DNA from: Jannaschia pohangensis
GTDB lineage: Bacteria; Pseudomonadota; Alphaproteobacteria; Rhodobacterales; Rhodobacteraceae
DNA: 64,000 nt
Direction: 5' to 3'
Assembly: GCF_900113875.1 (NCBI RefSeq)
Contig: NZ_FORA01000002.1
Location: forward strand, 186,001-250,000
Positions 46,771-54,707 of the stretch are shown piece by piece. The translations under genes were made by a program, and so were the position numbers. Each line of letters begins with the position of its first letter. Within the stretch, counting starts at the first letter, position 1. The notes beneath the pieces are model-generated. The model saw nothing but the letters and a program-made list of their open reading frames with translations, searched no databases and was not told the DNA's origin.

Positions 46771-46882
46771 GACGGCACCCGCGGTCAATCAAATTGCCCG
46801 GAAGCCTAGGGGAGTGGCACGGGCTTGGGCAACCACATCTTGCGGTTGTGCCCTCGCTGCAACACGACACGTTGGTCGCGTG

Positions 46883-48514
46883 TCAGCTGTCCCGGAGCCG
46901 CGCCACGTGGTCCCAGACCTTGGAGATCACCACCGATCCCTCGCCCACGGCGCTGGCCACCCGTTTGACCGATCCGGCCCGGACATCGCCGACGGCAAAG
47001 ACGCCGGGCAAGGATGTCGCGAAGGGGCTGTCCTGCGACACGGCATCCCCGGTCAAAACGAAGCCGTTGTCGTCGCAGGCGACCTGGCTCCCCAGCCAAT
47101 CCGTATTCGGGGCGGCCCCGACCATGATGAAGAGCGCGCGACTGTCGATGCGGTCGTCGCCCGGTTTGACGCCCGGCCCCTTGAGGCTGATCGCCTCCAG
47201 CCGGTCGTCGCCCTCGAGCCCCGCGACCTGGGTGCCATAGCGGATGCGGATGCCCTCGTCCGCCTCCAGACGTTCGCTCAGATAGCTCGACATGCTGTCG
47301 GCCAGGGTGTCGCCGCGCACCAGCAGATGCACGCAGTTGGCGTGGCGCGACAGGAACATGGCCGCCTGCCCCGCCGAATTGCCGCCGCCGATGATGACGA
47401 CATCGGTGTTCTTGCAGAATCGCGCCTCGATCTCGGTCGCGGCATAGTAGATGCCCGCGCCTTCGAAATCCTCCAGCCGGGGCAGCGGCAGACGGCGGTA
47501 CTGCACGCCCGTCGCCACGACGACCGAGCGGGCGCAGGTGGTCGTGTCATCGTCGAGCGTCACGCAGAACGTCCCGTCCTCCCGCGTCTCGAGCGCCGTG
47601 GCCCGGCGCGGCACCGCGAAGCGGGTACCGAATTTCATCGCCTGCACTTCCCCGCGCCAGCACAGGTCGGCCCCCGAAATGCCCGTCGGGAAGCCCATGT
47701 AGTTCTCGATCCGGCTGGAGGTGCCCGCCTGCCCGCCGATCGTCGCATCTTCGAGGACCAGCGCCGACAACCCCTCGGCGCCCGCGTAGACCCCCGCCGC
47801 GATGCCGCCCGGGCCGCCGCCGACGATCAGCACGTCATGCGTTTCGGTCGCATCCAGATCGAGGTCGAGGCCGAACAGCCGCGCGATCTTGCGGGGCGTC
47901 GGGTCCGCGATGACGTGATCCTTGCCGAAGATCACCGCCGGTTCGCGGGCAATGGCACAGGTGGCGGCAACGTCCTCCGCCTCCTCCCCGTCGAGATCGA
48001 GGGTGCGGAACGGAATGCGGTTGCGCGCGGCAAAGGCCCCGATGGCCCGGATATCGCGGTCGCGGTCCATCCCGATCAGCGTCAGGCCCGCGTCGTTCGA
48101 TTCGATCAGCCGCCGTCTGCGGGCCGCCAGGACCGTGACGATGATGTCCGACATCTCGGGCACCTGGCTCATCAGGTCGAGCATCGGGGCGCGATCGACC
48201 ACCAGAAAGCGGCTTTCCGTGACAGTCCGCGACGCCAGCATGTTGTTGGCCCCGGTCAGGAACCCGATGTCGCCGACGAATTGCCCCGGCCCAAGGGTGG
48301 CCCCGCCGCCATACCGCCCGCCCGTGACCGGATCCACGGCCTCGGCCTCCCCCTCCAGCAGATAGAGGAACCGGTCGAGAGGCCGCCCGAGCGAGAACAA
48401 CTCGACACCGGCGGCCACCACCTCCTCCCGCGCGATGGCGCGAATGCGGGCCACATGGGCGTCGGTCAGCGGGGTGCGCACCATGGTGCGAAGGTCTGCG
48501 GCAAGGCTTTCCAT
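46883..48514 (-). CDS. cyclic nucleotide-binding domain / thioredoxin reductase-like fusion
   Basis: 543 aa. Residues about 10-135 form a cNMP-binding domain (ELFSLGRPLDRFLYLLEGEAEAV, GPGQFVGDIGFLTG). Residues 145-215 look like a thioredoxin/glutaredoxin fold. Residues 226-540 are a TrxR-type FAD/NAD(P)H domain with GGGPGGIAAG (232-241) and GGGNSAGQAA (376-385). The redox Cys-x2-Cys of thioredoxin reductases is absent: the equivalent place reads IYYAATEIEARFC. It therefore probably reduces something other than thioredoxin. The family is known in bacteria but its substrate is not. It overlaps the upstream DUF697 gene by one base. Confidence 0.88.
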   Translation of the reverse strand: MESLAADLRTMVRTPLTDAHVARIRAIAREEVVAAGVELFSLGRPLDRFLYLLEGEAEAVDPVTGGRYGGGATLGPGQFVGDIGFLTGANNMLASRTVTESRFLVVDRAPMLDLMSQVPEMSDIIVTVLAARRRRLIESNDAGLTLIGMDRDRDIRAIGAFAARNRIPFRTLDLDGEEAEDVAATCAIAREPAVIFGKDHVIADPTPRKIARLFGLDLDLDATETHDVLIVGGGPGGIAAGVYAGAEGLSALVLEDATIGGQAGTSSRIENYMGFPTGISGADLCWRGEVQAMKFGTRFAVPRRATALETREDGTFCVTLDDDTTTCARSVVVATGVQYRRLPLPRLEDFEGAGIYYAATEIEARFCKNTDVVIIGGGNSAGQAAMFLSRHANCVHLLVRGDTLADSMSSYLSERLEADEGIRIRYGTQVAGLEGDDRLEAISLKGPGVKPGDDRIDSRALFIMVGAAPNTDWLGSQVACDDNGFVLTGDAVSQDSPFATSLPGVFAVGDVRAGSVKRVASAVGEGSVVISKVWDHVARLRDS

Positions 48515-49560
48515 CAGGCGTCTTTCTGGCCGAACAGGCCGGTCAGGGCGCGCTGCACCAACGAGGTGATGCGCGGCGGGCGTTCATGGGTGAACGGCAG
48601 GGGGCGGCAGACTTCCATGGCGGCAAGGCCGACGCGGGCCGTCAAGGCCCCGTTCACCACGCCTTCGCCGAAACGGCGCGACAGCTTCGACAGGATGCCG
48701 CCCCCCGCCACCGAATGGATGAGGTCGTCGCCGACCGCGACCGCCCCCGTGGCGGCCAGATGGGTCAGAACCGTGCGCGCCAGGCGCCAGCTGCCCAGGG
48801 TGCCGCCGCGTCCGCCATAGATCAGGGCGATGCGTCGGATCATCCGCAGGTTGCTGGTCAGGGCCGCCACCACATCGGCCAGGGCAAGCGGCACCACGGC
48901 GGTGACGAGGGCGACCTGCCGCGCGGCGGCCTCCACCTCGCGGGCGGCGGCGGCGTCGAGCGGGGCAAGAAGGCTGCGTTCTGTGAGGGCGATGACCCCG
49001 TCGGCGTCGAAGACATCGGGCAGTCGGGCGGCCAGATCGTCGCGCCCCCACCGAGTGTCGGGCCGACCGGCATAGAAGGTCGCGATATGGGTGGCGAGCA
49101 CTTTGGCCGAAGCAAGATCACCGACGGCCGCCGCCTCCCGGCGCAGACCGTCGATCCGGCCAAGACGCGATAGTGCGACCAGTTCGCGCAGGATGATGGC
49201 AAGGCAGACAAGCACGAAAAGGCCCACAAGGGCCGTCGCGACAAGCCCCAGGATCGGACGCTCGGCCAGCAGGGTGGTCACGAAATCCCAGGCCGCGACC
49301 GACATCGCAAAGGTCAGAAGCGCCCCGAGCGCCGCAAAGAACCATCCCGCCAGGCTCCGCTGCCGCCGCCCGGCCAGAAGCGCCAGCGTCTGCATCGCAC
49401 GGCCCGAGGGGGGTGGCACGATGTCCTCGTCGGGCACGGGCGGGGCATTCGCCGGATCGATGCGGGCCAGGGGCTCCGGGTTGGCATTGGTGGCCTGCGG
49501 CGTGTCGATGTCGAACAGGACGGGACCGCGACGGCGACCGTCCTCGGGCGGGGGGGCCAT
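48514..49560 (-). CDS. TIGR01620/YcjF family membrane protein (DUF697)
   Basis: 348 aa. A Pro/Arg-rich N-terminal tail (about 1-75) is followed by two membrane helices (about 78-135), a helical domain and the DUF697 segment (TAVVPLALADVVAALTSNLRMIRRIALIYGGRGGTLGSWRL, coordinates about 48780-48905). YcjF pairs with the YcjX ATPase-like protein, which here lies 608 bp upstream with rpiB inserted between on the other strand. It is coupled to the cNMP/TrxR-like gene (stop-start overlap). Confidence 0.87.
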   Translation of the reverse strand: MAPPPEDGRRRGPVLFDIDTPQATNANPEPLARIDPANAPPVPDEDIVPPPSGRAMQTLALLAGRRQRSLAGWFFAALGALLTFAMSVAAWDFVTTLLAERPILGLVATALVGLFVLVCLAIILRELVALSRLGRIDGLRREAAAVGDLASAKVLATHIATFYAGRPDTRWGRDDLAARLPDVFDADGVIALTERSLLAPLDAAAAREVEAAARQVALVTAVVPLALADVVAALTSNLRMIRRIALIYGGRGGTLGSWRLARTVLTHLAATGAVAVGDDLIHSVAGGGILSKLSRRFGEGVVNGALTARVGLAAMEVCRPLPFTHERPPRITSLVQRALTGLFGQKDA

Positions 49561-49703
49561 GATGCGCTCCGTCTGAGGTGACCCTCAATTTAGGCGGTTC
49601 GGGTCGCGATACAACGGCCCGATGTCCTGCGTCACCCGTTGACGACTCCCGACCGGGCTGGTCCAAGGCGGCAACCTTTGACCTGCCCTGCCAGAGACCG
49701 CCC

Positions 49704-50153
49704 ATGACCCGGACCAGACGTATCGTCCTCTCGAGCGACCACGCCGCCATCGACCTGCGCCAGACCGTAGCCGACCACATCGCCGCCCGGGGGTGGGAGG
49801 TGCTGGACATCGGTCCGATCAAACCCGAAAGCACGCCTTACCCCGAACATGGCGCGGCGGCAGCCCGGCGCGTGGCCTCGGGCGATTGCCGGTTCGGCCT
49901 GCTGTTCTGCGGCACGGGCCAAGGGATCATGATGGCCGCCAACAAGATCGACGGCATCCGCTGCGGTGTCTGTGCCGACCCGTTTTCGGCGCGCATGATC
50001 CGGATGCACAACGATGCCAACATGCTGTCCATCGGGGCGCGTGTCGTGGGGGCGGGGCTGGCGCTCGACATCGTCGACGCCTTTCTCGACGCCGAATTCG
50101 AAGGCGGACGCCACGCCACGCGCGTCGACATGATCCGCGCGCTAGAGGTCTGA
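49704..50153 (+). CDS. rpiB: ribose 5-phosphate isomerase B
   Basis: 149 aa. It interconverts ribose 5-phosphate and ribulose 5-phosphate in the pentose phosphate pathway. The N-terminal SSDHAAIDLRQ, the catalytic loop CGTGQGIMMAANKIDGIRCGVCAD and MIRMHNDANMLSIGARV are RpiB hallmarks. The start is placed at the ATG that gives the usual N-terminus. The open frame to 49578 is antisense to the YcjF gene. It sits alone on the plus strand between the ycjX and ycjF genes. PsuG also yields ribose 5-phosphate, but from a distant locus. Confidence 0.94.
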   Translation: MTRTRRIVLSSDHAAIDLRQTVADHIAARGWEVLDIGPIKPESTPYPEHGAAAARRVASGDCRFGLLFCGTGQGIMMAANKIDGIRCGVCADPFSARMIRMHNDANMLSIGARVVGAGLALDIVDAFLDAEFEGGRHATRVDMIRALEV

Positions 50154-50167
50154 ACCACCCCTCCGCA

Positions 50168-51565
50168 CTAGAGCCGGTCCGCCAGCAGGAACTCCGCCGC
50201 CCGGTCCAGTCGAATATGCGGCGGCCCGTCCCCCGGCCGCAGGGTCAGCGGTGCCGGCGCGAAATCCATCACGTCGTAGTCTCCATCGAGCCAGTCGCTC
50301 TCGCCCTGGCGCGCGGGCGTCAGGATATGGCCCGGATCCTCGGGCAGGTCGCCCGGATGCAGCGCCGCCTCGCGCCCGCCGTCCAGCAGGCGACCGCGCA
50401 CCACCGGCAGCTCCTGACCGTTGTGCGTCCGCGTCTCCTCGACCGTCGCACGCAGGGCCGCCATGGAAATGGCACGCGTCTGTGCGCCTGCGAAATCGGC
50501 GCGGGACCGGGCATCGCGCACCATCGCCTCCAGGATGGCGGTCAGGCGGGCGTGCTGCGTGTGGTGCAGGTGGTCGGCCTTGGTCGCCGCGAACAGCAGG
50601 CGGTCCACCCGCCGCGCGCCCAGAAACTGCATCAGCCAGCCGAGCGCCCCGGGCCGGAATGCGGTCAGGATATCGGCCATGGCGGCGCGCATCTCCTCGA
50701 CCGCGCGCGGGCCGCGCCGGATTGCCCCGAGAACGTCGAGCAGGATGATCTGGCGGTCGAGCCGGGCGAAGTGGTCGCGAAAGAACGGCTGCACGACCTG
50801 GCGTTTGTAGGCCTCGAACCGGCGCTCCATCTCACGGCGCAGCGACCCGCGCGGAGCCTCGCCCGGGGGCAGCGGCGCGAAGGTCAGGACCGGACTTCCC
50901 TCCAACTCCCCGGGCAGCAGGAAACGCCCCGGCGTCAGGTCATAGGCCCCGGCCGCGCGCGCCTGTTGCAAGGCGGCGGTATAGCTGCGCGCGAGCGCCT
51001 GTGCGACGGGCTCAACCAGCTTGGCCGCCGGATCGACATCCGCCATCGCGGCGGCATAGTCAGTCGCCCCCCAACTGGCCAGCCGGGTCAGCGCCCGCGC
51101 TGACCAATCGTCATAGCTTTTCTCCATAAGCCCCAGGTCCAGCAGCCATTCGCCCGGGTAATCCACGATATCCAGATGAACCGTCCGACTGCCCCGCAAA
51201 CCGCCGAGCAACCCGCCGGGCCGCACCTTCAGCGACAGCCGCAACTCCGACACCGCGCGGGTGCCATCGGGCCAATGCGGATCGCGCACCGTCAGTGCCG
51301 CCAGATGCGTCTCATAGTCGAAGCGGGGCACGGTATCGTCGGGCTGCGGTTGCAGGAAGGCCGCCTCGATCCGGTCGCTCGCCGAAAAGCCCGGCATACG
51401 GCCCCGGTCGATCAGGTTGGCCACCAACGACGTGATGAACACCGTCTTGCCCGCGCGGCTGAGGCCCGTGACCCCAAGTCGCAACGTCGGATCGAACACA
51501 TCGGTCACCGAGGCGGCGACATCCCCCACCCCGCGTGTCACCGCATCCGCCAGCCGTCCGATCAT
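50168..51565 (-). CDS. YcjX family P-loop protein (DUF463)
   Basis: 465 aa. Walker A is GLSRAGKTVF (about residues 35-44), and the long nucleotide-binding domain contains VHLDIVDYPGEWLLDL (Walker B/DxxG-like). The family is a stress-inducible ATPase or GTPase-like protein that often neighbours ycjF. GAGGGG precedes the ATG by 5 nt. The role in the cell is unclear; links to envelope stress are reported for the E. coli pair. Confidence 0.92.
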   Translation of the reverse strand: MIGRLADAVTRGVGDVAASVTDVFDPTLRLGVTGLSRAGKTVFITSLVANLIDRGRMPGFSASDRIEAAFLQPQPDDTVPRFDYETHLAALTVRDPHWPDGTRAVSELRLSLKVRPGGLLGGLRGSRTVHLDIVDYPGEWLLDLGLMEKSYDDWSARALTRLASWGATDYAAAMADVDPAAKLVEPVAQALARSYTAALQQARAAGAYDLTPGRFLLPGELEGSPVLTFAPLPPGEAPRGSLRREMERRFEAYKRQVVQPFFRDHFARLDRQIILLDVLGAIRRGPRAVEEMRAAMADILTAFRPGALGWLMQFLGARRVDRLLFAATKADHLHHTQHARLTAILEAMVRDARSRADFAGAQTRAISMAALRATVEETRTHNGQELPVVRGRLLDGGREAALHPGDLPEDPGHILTPARQGESDWLDGDYDVMDFAPAPLTLRPGDGPPHIRLDRAAEFLLADRL

Positions 51566-51626
51566 CGCCGTCCCCTCGTTTCAAGCGAACCTAGGCACGT
51601 TGCGCCCCGAGGAAAAGGAGCCCCCC

Positions 51627-51675
51627 TTCTCTGCTTCGAAAATACTCCGGGGGGTCAGGGGGGCTGGCCCCCCTG
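51627..51675. repeat. Rhodobacteraceae-type intergenic repeat with G/C hairpin
   Basis: The element contains CTTCTCTGCTTCGAAAATACTC followed by a run of G and an 8-bp perfect hairpin, CAGGGGGG-CTGG-CCCCCCTG (51656-51675). It lies in the ycjX/truA divergent space, ending 24 bp before truA. A 22-nt piece differs at only two positions from one inside cobN (32686-32707). Confidence 0.6.
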
Positions 51676-51699
51676 CCTCGGCCATCCTATCACCGGTCC

Positions 51700-52482
51700 A
51701 TGCCGCGCTATGCACTCCAAATTGAATACGACGGTCGGCCCTTTGCGGGCTGGCAGCGGCAGGATGGGCCGGCATCGGTGCAGCAGTGCCTGGAGGAGGC
51801 GTTGCGGCGGCTTGATCCGGGGGTGCCGTCGATCGCGGCGGCAGGGCGGACGGATGCGGGGGTCCATGCCACGGGACAGGTCGCGCAGGCCGACATGAGC
51901 CGCGACTGGGACCCTTTCCGCCTGTCCGAAGCGGTCAACTGGCACCTGAAGCCCGCCCCTGTCGCGGTGACGGATTGTGCAAGGGTTTCAGACGATTGGC
52001 ACGCGCGGTTTTCGGCAGTGGAGCGGCGGTATACGTTTCGGTTTGTGGCGAGACGGGCGCCTTTGACGCTCGACGCAGGGCGGGCCTGGCGGGTGCCGGG
52101 GCCGCTAGACGTCGACGCCATGCGGGCGGGAGCCGCACATCTGATCGGGCTGCATGATTTCACGACCTTCCGGGCGTCGATCTGCCAGGCGAAAAGCCCG
52201 GTGAAGACGCTGGATGAGATCACCTTCGAAGCCCCGCCCTATCCCGGCGGGCAAGATATCCGGATGCACCTTCGCGCCAGAAGTTTCCTGCACAATCAGG
52301 TGCGTAGCATTGCGGGAACGCTGGAGCGGGTCGGGGCGGGCGCGTGGGAGCCGGACCGGGTGCGCGATGCGCTGGAGGCGCGGGACCGTGCCCTGTGCGG
52401 CCCGGTTTCGCCGCCCGACGGGCTGTGCCTGACGGGGGTGGGATACCCTGACGATCCGTTCGGTGCCGCACGGGCAGAATAA
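51700..52482 (+). CDS. truA: tRNA pseudouridine(38-40) synthase TruA
   Basis: 260 aa. It isomerises uridines 38-40 in the tRNA anticodon stem. Catalytic Asp52 is in [12 protein letters not shown]. The N-terminus [18 protein letters not shown] and the late [18 protein letters not shown] segment are typical. No strong ribosome site is visible, and the G/C hairpin repeat ends 24 bp before the start. It is the last core gene before the island. Confidence 0.96.
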   Translation: MPRYALQIEYDGRPFAGWQRQDGPASVQQCLEEALRRLDPGVPSIAAAGRTDAGVHATGQVAQADMSRDWDPFRLSEAVNWHLKPAPVAVTDCARVSDDWHARFSAVERRYTFRFVARRAPLTLDAGRAWRVPGPLDVDAMRAGAAHLIGLHDFTTFRASICQAKSPVKTLDEITFEAPPYPGGQDIRMHLRARSFLHNQVRSIAGTLERVGAGAWEPDRVRDALEARDRALCGPVSPPDGLCLTGVGYPDDPFGAARAE

Positions 52483-52517
52483 ATCCGCACCTGTGGTCAG
52501 CTACCTGAAATCATGGG

Positions 52518-52538
52518 AAAAACCGGGGCACCCCCGGT
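52518..52538 (-). terminator. possible minus-strand terminator hairpin
   Basis: A 7-bp perfect stem ACCGGGG/CCCCGGT with CAC loop (52522-52538) is flanked on its left by AAAAA, i.e. a U-run if read on the minus strand. It would block transcription leaving the island towards truA. No minus-strand gene that needs it is visible. Confidence 0.38.
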
Positions 52539-52569
52539 ACACCCCCTGTACACCTCCCGTACATACACG
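52537..52569. repeat. three tandem 11-bp GTACA units
   Basis: GTAC occurs at 52537, 52548 and 52559, exactly 11 bp apart, each followed by a C-rich filler in the first two units (GTACACCCCCT, GTACACCTCCC). This spacing is one helical turn, as in protein-binding iterons. Confidence 0.55.
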
Positions 52570-53079
52570 GGGCGCGCGTTGACGGTTTGGTAAGTGTTCA
52601 CCCTCAGGATGGCATGCGGAAGGCCGCGTCGGTTGATCCCCACAGGTCTCGTTCCGTCGGTGTTCTGTGGTCGGTTATTTTGGGTGAGGCCGTCTTGGGG
52701 TGATGCAGCGAACGGCCGGTTCGAGCCCACTTTGCCTAATGCTGCACTTCGCACAAATGTCCGGTCGTTAAGTTGCAGCTAAAAACGTGAAAACTCAAAA
52801 CTGGTTTTGCCGCGGTTTGTGTCACAGGACTCTCCAACGATCCTGTCGAGTAGGCACGCAGTGGGAGAAACGACCGGTTAGGTCACTCATCCACTATTGG
52901 TAGACCCTGCCAAATCAGTGAGTCCTGAGCTTGATTAACCCACCCTTTGCCTGCGTGAAGTCGGCGGCACCGTCTGCGTACGAGGACTGATCGCGAAATC
53001 GCCCGTGCATTTGCCTGAAATACCAGATTATTGTGGCCACATGGCACGAATGGTTTTGAACCTTAAATGAGCGGATTTG

Positions 53080-54162
53080 ATGCTAAATGACGAGGAAGAT
53101 TACTGGCTGATCGACGCGGTGTCCGGATCAAGGGAAAACGATACGTCGCCTATTCTAACGGTTGAAATCATTGAGAGCGTAAGGCCATTGACCGACCAGT
53201 TTGGCGTCGCCGCACCGTTGACCGTTCCCGCATCCCTCCAAGACACGCTCTTCGGGCAAGACAAACTGGCCATAGGCAGCGCGATCCTGCCCTTGCATAC
53301 CTATGTCATTCTTGATGCGGCCAAGGTGCCCGGCCTGCCCGAAATACTGGAAACCTCCGGCCTCGGTCATGCCTGCCTTTTCCAAGGCACCGCCGCCGAA
53401 GAGTTGCGAGATGTCGCGCCATGGATCGTATGCCTCGAAGAAGGGCATAGCTTCACACGCAGCCTCTTCACGGCAGGTGACGGACCAAGCCAGCACTGGG
53501 ATGCAGAGCCTGGTATCTTCCTGAAATCATTGGAATCGCTGGAAGAGGTGCGCAGACACCTGCGCAAGTTCACGAGGGTCAGAGATGGGCACGACCGCTG
53601 GATCTACTTCAGGTTCTGGGAAAGTCGCTCCCTGGCCGCGCTTGCGCTGAACGGGATGGCTCGTGGTGGAATTGCGGAGCAGATGCTGGCTGGATTGGTC
53701 AAGCCGACGATGCTCTTCGTGGATAGCCGTAGATCGAGATGCATCGTCGTGCGACGCAACGAGGCTATACCAACGGCAGTTTTACCACGCGAGCCTTTAC
53801 TGACGGAACGCGACAAGGAGGTTCTCTGCGTCGGTCGACGTCTGGAGCAGATCGAGATTCTGGTCGAAAAACTGCTTCGGGTCCGACCTGCGGAGATGGC
53901 AGCCTGGCCGCCCGAACAACAGCATCGCCGGATTGCCGGGATCGTGGCCCATTTCGAGGGATTGGGATTTTCGCAGATGCGTAGCCTGATGCTACTGTGC
54001 GGATGGTCGCTGACCTATGGAATCGATCTTGCCCCTATCGACCGGGACAACCGCATTGCCGAAGTGTTGCAGTCGAGATCGCCTGAACATGATCGTATCG
54101 CAGCCTTGGAAGTCTTCGTCTCCCAAAGGCATAGCCGCACATCGAGTGAACTAAGAGCATGA
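53080..54162 (+). CDS. DUF4123 domain protein, type VI effector adaptor-like
   Basis: 360 aa. The DUF4123 domain spans about 74-190: YVILDAAKVPGLPEILETSGL, CLFQGTAAEELRDVAPWIVCLEEGHSF and VRDGHDRWIYFRFWESRSL are classic. DUF4123 proteins (Tap/TEC) are adaptor-chaperones that load type VI effectors on VgrG. A 73-residue N-terminal part and a helical C-terminal extension (about 200-360) are unassigned. The start is the ATG at 53080 with GAGCGG upstream. A TTG one codon earlier is also possible. It overlaps the lipoprotein gene by ATGA. Base composition is poorer in GC than the surrounding chromosome. Confidence 0.85.
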   Translation: MLNDEEDYWLIDAVSGSRENDTSPILTVEIIESVRPLTDQFGVAAPLTVPASLQDTLFGQDKLAIGSAILPLHTYVILDAAKVPGLPEILETSGLGHACLFQGTAAEELRDVAPWIVCLEEGHSFTRSLFTAGDGPSQHWDAEPGIFLKSLESLEEVRRHLRKFTRVRDGHDRWIYFRFWESRSLAALALNGMARGGIAEQMLAGLVKPTMLFVDSRRSRCIVVRRNEAIPTAVLPREPLLTERDKEVLCVGRRLEQIEILVEKLLRVRPAEMAAWPPEQQHRRIAGIVAHFEGLGFSQMRSLMLLCGWSLTYGIDLAPIDRDNRIAEVLQSRSPEHDRIAALEVFVSQRHSRTSSELRA

Positions 54163-54701
54163 TTTCCCTGCGCTCCCTGCTTTTCGTTCTCTGCGCGGCG
54201 ATCCTCGTAACGGGATGTCGGTTCTACCCGGACCGCCTCTACTTTCAGGGCCGTTCGGCGGAACCGGGAGCATGGCCGATCATGTTCGGAACGATCGAGG
54301 TGAACGAAACGCCGATGTCCATTCTGGGGCATGGAAATGTCGATACCAGTATGCCTCCACCGGTGGAGAACGGCTCCGTTTTCCTGAGGGTCCCTTGGGT
54401 AGAGTATCGGACTGGCGCGAGTTGGCGGGCAGATATAGAGCTGCCTCTTTCACTTGCGGCTCGATATCAGAACACCGTCGATCTGGAGGTGGCGGTCGGG
54501 CGGAACGGAGAAATCGAGATATCGAGCCGCCCAACCGCAGGGGCCGAACCGATCCTGGTGTTGGCCGAATGTGCTGTCCGCACGCCGGGGTCCGACGCGG
54601 GTTTCGAGGCGACGATCCAGTATCATGCCTCTCTGGAAAACTGGGAAACGCCGGAAAATATGAATGCGCCGCTTCCACCCACTTCCTGCGTTTCGGAATG
54701 A
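54159..54701 (+). CDS. lipoprotein, candidate immunity protein for the Tle1-type lipase
   Basis: 180 aa. The signal sequence ends in lipobox LVTGC (Cys at about 20), so the protein should sit in the periplasm on a membrane. The mature part is beta-rich, with no recognised domain. Immunity proteins of Tle phospholipase effectors are typically periplasmic lipoproteins encoded next to the toxin, and here the gene lies between adaptor and toxin. The immunity role is inferred from position and topology only. It overlaps the DUF4123 gene by ATGA and ends 6 nt before the lipase gene. Confidence 0.7.
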   Translation: MISLRSLLFVLCAAILVTGCRFYPDRLYFQGRSAEPGAWPIMFGTIEVNETPMSILGHGNVDTSMPPPVENGSVFLRVPWVEYRTGASWRADIELPLSLAARYQNTVDLEVAVGRNGEIEISSRPTAGAEPILVLAECAVRTPGSDAGFEATIQYHASLENWETPENMNAPLPPTSCVSE

Positions 54702-54707
54702 TCCAGA

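Larger units (their letters stand above)
52483..53079. other. gene-free, lower-GC stretch at the left edge of the island (597 bp)
   Basis: I see no convincing gene. It holds a hairpin with an A-run on its left (52518-52538), three tandem 11-bp units starting GTACA (52537-52569), and A/T-richer DNA from about 52760 to the DUF4123 start. Composition changes sharply from the truA side, which fits an insertion boundary. No tRNA gene or att repeat was recognised. Confidence 0.6.

Noticed and set aside
46340-48820. 826-codon plus-strand frame
   Set aside because: It is antisense to the DUF2339 and cNMP/TrxR-like genes, both of which have clear domains.
52700-52735. GGTTCGAGCCC resembling a tRNA T-arm
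   Set aside because: The flanking bases do not form the T stem, and no acceptor, D or anticodon arms can be drawn.
52000-53000. Integration site (tRNA plus att repeats) for the low-GC island
   Set aside because: There is no tRNA gene, integrase gene or matching direct repeat pair between about 52.5 and 56.7 kb that I could find by eye.
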